From Terriglobia bacterium (GTDB lineage: Bacteria; Acidobacteriota; Terriglobia; Terriglobales; Acidobacteriaceae), in assembly GCA_020073645.1 (NCBI GenBank), contig JAIQET010000010.1, forward strand, positions 1 to 64,000: DNA of 64,000 nucleotides. The letters run 5' to 3'. A model generated the notes under the pieces. That model was not told where the DNA came from, did no database searches, and saw nothing but the letters and a program-made list of their open reading frames with translations. The translations under genes were made by a program, and so were the position numbers. Every line of letters begins with the position of its first letter. The first letter of the stretch is position 1. Positions 60,212-64,000 of this stretch are shown piece by piece.

Positions 60212-62437
60212 TCAATAGCGGAACCGGTATTTCACCTGGATTGCCAGCTCGAGCGGGTTCACGTAATGCGTGCCCCCGAAGGTGTTGCTGTTGTCCAGCA
60301 GGTATCGATTGTTGGCCAGGTTGAGCCCGGTCAGCCGCACCGTCCAGCTCTCGCCGAACGACTTTCCCAGCGACAAGTCATAGGTCGTGTGCGCGGGCAG
60401 GTGTGCCGGGCCGTCGCCATTGAGGAAGCCCGAGCCATAGTTGACGTTGAAGTCGCTCCACGCACGCAAGGGCAGCGCGACATTGAAGCCGGTGGAAACC
60501 GTGCTGCGCTGGTCGTGATCAAGGAAGAAATAGGAGTTTTCCGGCGGCGAGAAATCGGTGAGGCCCCCGGTGACCCCGCCCAAGCCCTGGGCGTACTGGT
60601 GCGAGTAGGCCAGATGGAACTGGGCGCGTCCGGCGATGCGGGGAGAACTAGCAGTCGCTTCCCAGCCGCGTATGCGGGCGCTCGCGATGGTCAGCGGGAA
60701 AAAGATGTTGGAGTTGCCCAGCACATCGTGATCGAAGAAGTTCCGGGCTCCGGTGCGGAAGTTGGCCACGTCGAAGGTCCATCCCGCCAGAGGGATGGTG
60801 AGTCCGAATTCGTGCTGCTCGTCGCGCTCCCCGCGGAGAGGCAAGAATCCGAAGCCCTGTTGCGCGGCCAGTTCGAGCAGCGGACCGGAAACCGTGAGTA
60901 GCGGCGGCGGCTGGTAGTAGCGCCCGTAGAAGGCCCGCGCCACCCAGCCCAGTTTTGGGATGCGAACCGCCGCGCCGATGCGGGGGTCGGCGGCGTTCTC
61001 ACTGATGGTGGACCCGAAGTGGGTGAGGCGCACTCCGCCGTTCAACGTGAGCCAACTGGTGACCTTGTATTGATCTTCCACGAAGATCGATTCGACGTTG
61101 CCCCAAGCTAATTCCCGCTGGCTGAGCGGCGGGTTGCTGCCGTCGCTGGTGACAAGACCGATCCGTTGGTTGTCGCGCGCTCCAAAGACCTGGAAGCCGA
61201 CGTGGGCATTGTGGCGGCCGCGGGTGACGGCGAGCGAGACCACGCCGCCAACGTAGTTGGAACCGCGGTCGTCGGTGGGAATCACGGCGTCCGCGGCGGG
61301 ATCCCCGACGAAACCTCCGACGTAATGGGCGCGGTTGAAGTGATAGAAGGGCGAGACGGTGAGGAGGACTCCGCTGTTCACCGTGTGCAGCCAGGAGAAG
61401 TTCACCAGGTCGTCGCGCTCATCCTCGATGTCCCGTATGCCTTCAGACTGCTGGCCGGGATCGTTGGGAACCTGGTAGTGGTCGCCGCGTAGCGAGGTGA
61501 TCAGGCGTAGCTGGTCGTTCGGTGTCTTATTAAAGATGACCGAACCGAAGCCGCTGAGACCCGCAGCCTGATCGTGCAGGACCTGGGTGCTGGGAGTTTC
61601 CAGGCCCAAGTCGGTGCGATAACCGGAGAGGCTGCCGTAGTAGGCGAAGCGCTCGGTGTGATCGCCGAAGCTGATCTGGTCGTTGGTGTTGTTGAAGCTG
61701 CCGTAGCTGGCGACGACCTCAGCCTGGCGGTTTCGCTCAAAGCCGGAACGGGTGACGACATTGAAAACGCCATAAGTGCGGTCACCGTACTCGGCGTTGT
61801 AGCCGCCACGCTGGACCTCGAGGTAATCGATGTCCTTGGGATCGAACTGTGGGCCGACGTTGGAAGCGATATTAGTGTTGGGCACGGGCACGCCGTCCAA
61901 GAGCCATGAAACCTGGTGTCCGCCGCGGATGTGGAGCTGGTCGTGCACCACGTATGCGCCCGGCGTGTAGTTGGTGATCATAGCCAGGCTGTTGGTCTGG
62001 TCAGCGCCCGGGGTTTGGGAGATCTGCTCACGGCTGACCACGCTGGAGGTGGTGGACGACTCGGAGTTGACGGTGGCGGGCGTGTCCGTGACTCTCACTG
62101 TTTCGGCGGCCTTGGCGACGGTGAGGGAGAAGTGCAGGCGGGCGTCGCGCCCGGAGGTGAGGACGAGACTCTGCTCCTGCGGAGCAAATCCGGGGACCGC
62201 AACCGTAACACGGTATTCGCCGAGTGGGACCGCATCGAAGCGGAACTCACCCGAGTCGTCGGAAGTGACGGTTTTCGTCCAGTCGGAATTCGCCGCGCGC
62301 AGGGTGACCTGCGCACCTGGGACGGGGCGATGCCCGGGGTCATGAATGAGTCCCTGGACTGAGCCAAAAATGGTGGCACTCACCGTGACGGCGAGCACGA
62401 GCAACCCGCCGAGCAGCAGGATGTGAATCAGGCGCAT
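60212..62437 (-). CDS. TonB-dependent receptor with carboxypeptidase-regulatory-like N-terminal domain
   Basis: 741 residues from ATG 62437 with signal peptide (LIHILLLGGLLVLAVTVSA). Residues ~25-110 form a carboxypeptidase-regulatory-like domain (GSVQGLIHDPGHRPVPGAQVTL, DDSGEFRFDAVPLGEYRVTVA). Then come a plug (SVVSREQISQTPG; HIRGGHQVSWLLDGVPVPNT) and a ~550-residue barrel ending VNPLELAIQVKYRFRY, an outer-membrane aromatic C-terminus. No TonB box could be recognised. It imports a ligand across the outer membrane; the small Cys/His-rich gene just upstream hints at metal. Confidence 0.9.
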   Translation of the reverse strand: MRLIHILLLGGLLVLAVTVSATIFGSVQGLIHDPGHRPVPGAQVTLRAANSDWTKTVTSDDSGEFRFDAVPLGEYRVTVAVPGFAPQEQSLVLTSGRDARLHFSLTVAKAAETVRVTDTPATVNSESSTTSSVVSREQISQTPGADQTNSLAMITNYTPGAYVVHDQLHIRGGHQVSWLLDGVPVPNTNIASNVGPQFDPKDIDYLEVQRGGYNAEYGDRTYGVFNVVTRSGFERNRQAEVVASYGSFNNTNDQISFGDHTERFAYYGSLSGYRTDLGLETPSTQVLHDQAAGLSGFGSVIFNKTPNDQLRLITSLRGDHYQVPNDPGQQSEGIRDIEDERDDLVNFSWLHTVNSGVLLTVSPFYHFNRAHYVGGFVGDPAADAVIPTDDRGSNYVGGVVSLAVTRGRHNAHVGFQVFGARDNQRIGLVTSDGSNPPLSQRELAWGNVESIFVEDQYKVTSWLTLNGGVRLTHFGSTISENAADPRIGAAVRIPKLGWVARAFYGRYYQPPPLLTVSGPLLELAAQQGFGFLPLRGERDEQHEFGLTIPLAGWTFDVANFRTGARNFFDHDVLGNSNIFFPLTIASARIRGWEATASSPRIAGRAQFHLAYSHQYAQGLGGVTGGLTDFSPPENSYFFLDHDQRSTVSTGFNVALPLRAWSDFNVNYGSGFLNGDGPAHLPAHTTYDLSLGKSFGESWTVRLTGLNLANNRYLLDNSNTFGGTHYVNPLELAIQVKYRFRY

Positions 62438-62559
62438 GATGTTCTCCAAAACCCCAACCTGTGGAATGGTAGAAGCTGCCGCACCAGAGCTCGGACGGGA
62501 CAGGGTCAAAGACCCATCCCGACGCAAGCAGGACGGCTCACAGCAAGCTTCTGATTGGT

Positions 62560-62901
62560 CTATGCAATGGAGAACGACGGAGGAGCGCGAACGGAATGGG
62601 CAGCGTTGACGTCAGCGGTGGCGCCAACGGGCCGCAACTGCGGCAGCTGAGCTGCTGAGGCAGGCACCGCGTGGGTGCCCCGCTGCGGCCGGAGCTGGGC
62701 TGCATGCGATACCGTGAGGGGACGGCAGCAGTCATGGCCGCCGACATCGAGAGCACAGAATTCCGTTTCCGGGGAAGAGTGCGAGTGCATCTTCCGCATG
62801 CAGCAGGCGTGCGGGGGTGGAGCGGAGATCGCCAGGGCTACGGGGGCAAATGTGCCCACAAGCAGCAGGATCAGCAGAAATCTGGCGGTCAGGTGATGCA
62901 T
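62560..62901 (-). CDS. Secreted Cys/His-rich protein next to TonB receptor
   Basis: 113 residues from ATG 62901, with a signal peptide (LLILLLVGTFAPVALA). The mature protein starts with PPPHACCMRKMHSHSSPETE and has a second cluster GGHDCCRPL, giving two CC pairs, four or more His and Met residues, a pattern suited to binding copper or another soft metal. It precedes the TonB receptor on the same strand by about 120 bases and may be co-transcribed, perhaps for metal uptake or detoxification; this is inference. Confidence 0.7.
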   Translation of the reverse strand: MHHLTARFLLILLLVGTFAPVALAISAPPPHACCMRKMHSHSSPETEFCALDVGGHDCCRPLTVSHAAQLRPQRGTHAVPASAAQLPQLRPVGATADVNAAHSVRAPPSFSIA

Positions 62902-63172
62902 AAGTGGCTTTGCGGCAGGAGCCCCACACCTGCCCAAGAAACTGGCGTCTAGCATAGGCGACCCAGGCTGGGAGTGCAAGAGCGTTCCCTGCCGGGCCGC
63001 AGACCGCGTTGCCTCAGGTGTTGAGCCGCTAAAATCCGCTGTGTTAGCATCTTAGGTTTTGGCAGGCTGTTCGACGTTGGCCTATATCTCCTCTTCTTCC
63101 TGGCCCACCGGGATTCGCATCGCTGGTCCCACTGGAGTGGAGCAGCCGCGCAAACCTTAAAGGAGCAAACCC

Positions 63173-64000
63173 GTGAAAGTTTATGAAGGCGCGAACGTAC
63201 GGAATGTAGCGTTGGTGGGGCACGGGCATGCCGGCAAGACCTCGCTCGTCTCCGCCATGTTGTACACCGCCGGCGCAACCCAGCGGCTGGGCCGCGTGGA
63301 TGACGGCACCGCCGCCACCGACTACGACGACGAAGAGATCGCGCGCCAGATGTCGATTGCCAGCAGCCTGGCCTACGTCGAGTGGGGAAAGACCAAGATC
63401 AATCTGATCGACACGCCCGGGTTCAACATGTTCGTCCACGAGGCCAAGATGGTGCTGCCGGCGGTGGAGGCAGCGATCGTGGTGGTGGACGGCGTGGCGG
63501 GTGTGGAAGTGGTGACCCAGCGCGTGTGGAGTTATTGCGAGGAGTATCAGACACCGCGCCTGATCGTGGCGAGCCGCATGGACCGCGAGCGCGCCGATGC
63601 CGGGCGCGTGCTGGAGTCGCTGCAAAACGCGTTTGGGCGAACCGTGATTCCCCTGGAATTGCCCATCGGCAGCGAGAAGAATTTCACCGGCGTAGTGGAC
63701 CTGGTCAGCATGAAGGCCTACACCTACGAACTCGGGGGCAACGGCAAGGGCAAAGAAACTGAGATTCCTGCCAACCTGAAAGAGGAGGCCCAGGCCGCCC
63801 ACGAGAAGCTGGTCGAGATGATTGCCGAAGGCAACGATGCCCTGATGGAAGAATTCTTCGAAAAGGGCACAATTCCGGAAGAGCACTTGATTCCCGCACT
63901 GCATGATGCCATCCGCGAAGACCGCATCTTCCCGGTGCTGTTCGCTTCCGGTCTGGGCAACGTCGCCGCGGACCACGTCATGGACTTCATCGTGGACTAC
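63173..64000 (+). CDS. Elongation factor G-like GTPase (EF-G paralogue), cut by window end
   Basis: 276 codons visible from GTG 63173 (AAAGGAG seven bases upstream). G1 is GHGHAGKTS, the EF-G-like (FusA2) variant rather than AHIDAGKTT; G3 is LIDTPGF; G4, normally NKMD, reads SRMD here (VASRMDRERADAGRV). Before that VVVDGVAGVEVVTQRVW is family. True translational EF-G keeps NKxD, so this paralogue may have altered nucleotide handling. The gene continues past base 64000. Confidence 0.9.
   Translation, partial: MKVYEGANVRNVALVGHGHAGKTSLVSAMLYTAGATQRLGRVDDGTAATDYDDEEIARQMSIASSLAYVEWGKTKINLIDTPGFNMFVHEAKMVLPAVEAAIVVVDGVAGVEVVTQRVWSYCEEYQTPRLIVASRMDRERADAGRVLESLQNAFGRTVIPLELPIGSEKNFTGVVDLVSMKAYTYELGGNGKGKETEIPANLKEEAQAAHEKLVEMIAEGNDALMEEFFEKGTIPEEHLIPALHDAIREDRIFPVLFASGLGNVAADHVMDFIVDY

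Overview
The window is a mosaic of two unrelated pieces of DNA. Bases 1 to about 3150 look like they come from a Desulfobacterota-like organism: a divergent csrA (left, cut by the window edge) and mfd (right). At 3140-3151 mfd stops matching its family, at the same 12 bases where a tail-to-tail rlmD on the other strand also stops matching its own. Two broken genes sharing one short breakpoint point to a chimeric assembly join rather than a natural fusion. Everything right of it (about 61 kb) has the character of an Acidobacteriota chromosome, probably near Koribacter/Terriglobia: high GC, an ADOP-type orphan permease, a TonB receptor with a carboxypeptidase-like N-terminal domain, a CadC/TPR regulator and several dispersed repeat families. 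The taxonomy is inferred from gene content only.

Layout. 3.1-12.1 kb: a minus-strand run valS, nadC, birA, coaX, a conserved unknown, an HI0933/YhiN flavoprotein and rlmD. 12.3-14.4 kb: a lower-GC two-gene cassette (HD phosphohydrolase plus YwgA-like protein) between two copies of a ~32-bp repeat, probably acquired. 14.5-24.3 kb: two SnoaL-like secreted proteins, a secreted unknown, regulators (CadC/TPR, orphan winged helix, ECF sigma, a long Ala/Glu/Pro-rich response regulator), then bamD and rpe. 25-31.4 kb: a DMT exporter, an orphan OppF-like ATPase, a Yip1 protein, an octaheme cytochrome c behind two tandem CRP/FNR-type sites, a DinB-like protein, a radical SAM enzyme and a frameshifted ACT-domain gene. 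31.5-42.2 kb: racemase, adenosine deaminase with an amino-acid permease, a tiny Lys/Arg-rich protein, a UvrD/PcrA helicase, rpmB, FKBP, ridA and rel. 42.5-48.3 kb: small and membrane proteins, a peroxiredoxin whose peroxidatic cysteine codon is UGA, cspA and a TlpA-like thioredoxin. 48.4-51.7 kb: rsmG, two perfect parS sites, parA and parB, a classic origin-proximal segregation locus. 51.9-64 kb: ADOP permease, panE-like reductase, small proteins, a PQQ-propeller lipoprotein, a TonB receptor with a Cys/His-rich secreted neighbour, and the start of an EF-G-like GTPase.

Most worth following up: the candidate selenocysteine peroxiredoxin (45460-45945), the octaheme cytochrome with its double operator (27698-29089), the HD/YwgA cassette (12360-14272), the parS/parAB locus with a 28-bp perfect palindrome on the parA stop codon, palindromic GC-rich repeats translated inside valS, pcrA and rlmD, and a family of ~90-nt AT-rich hairpins.
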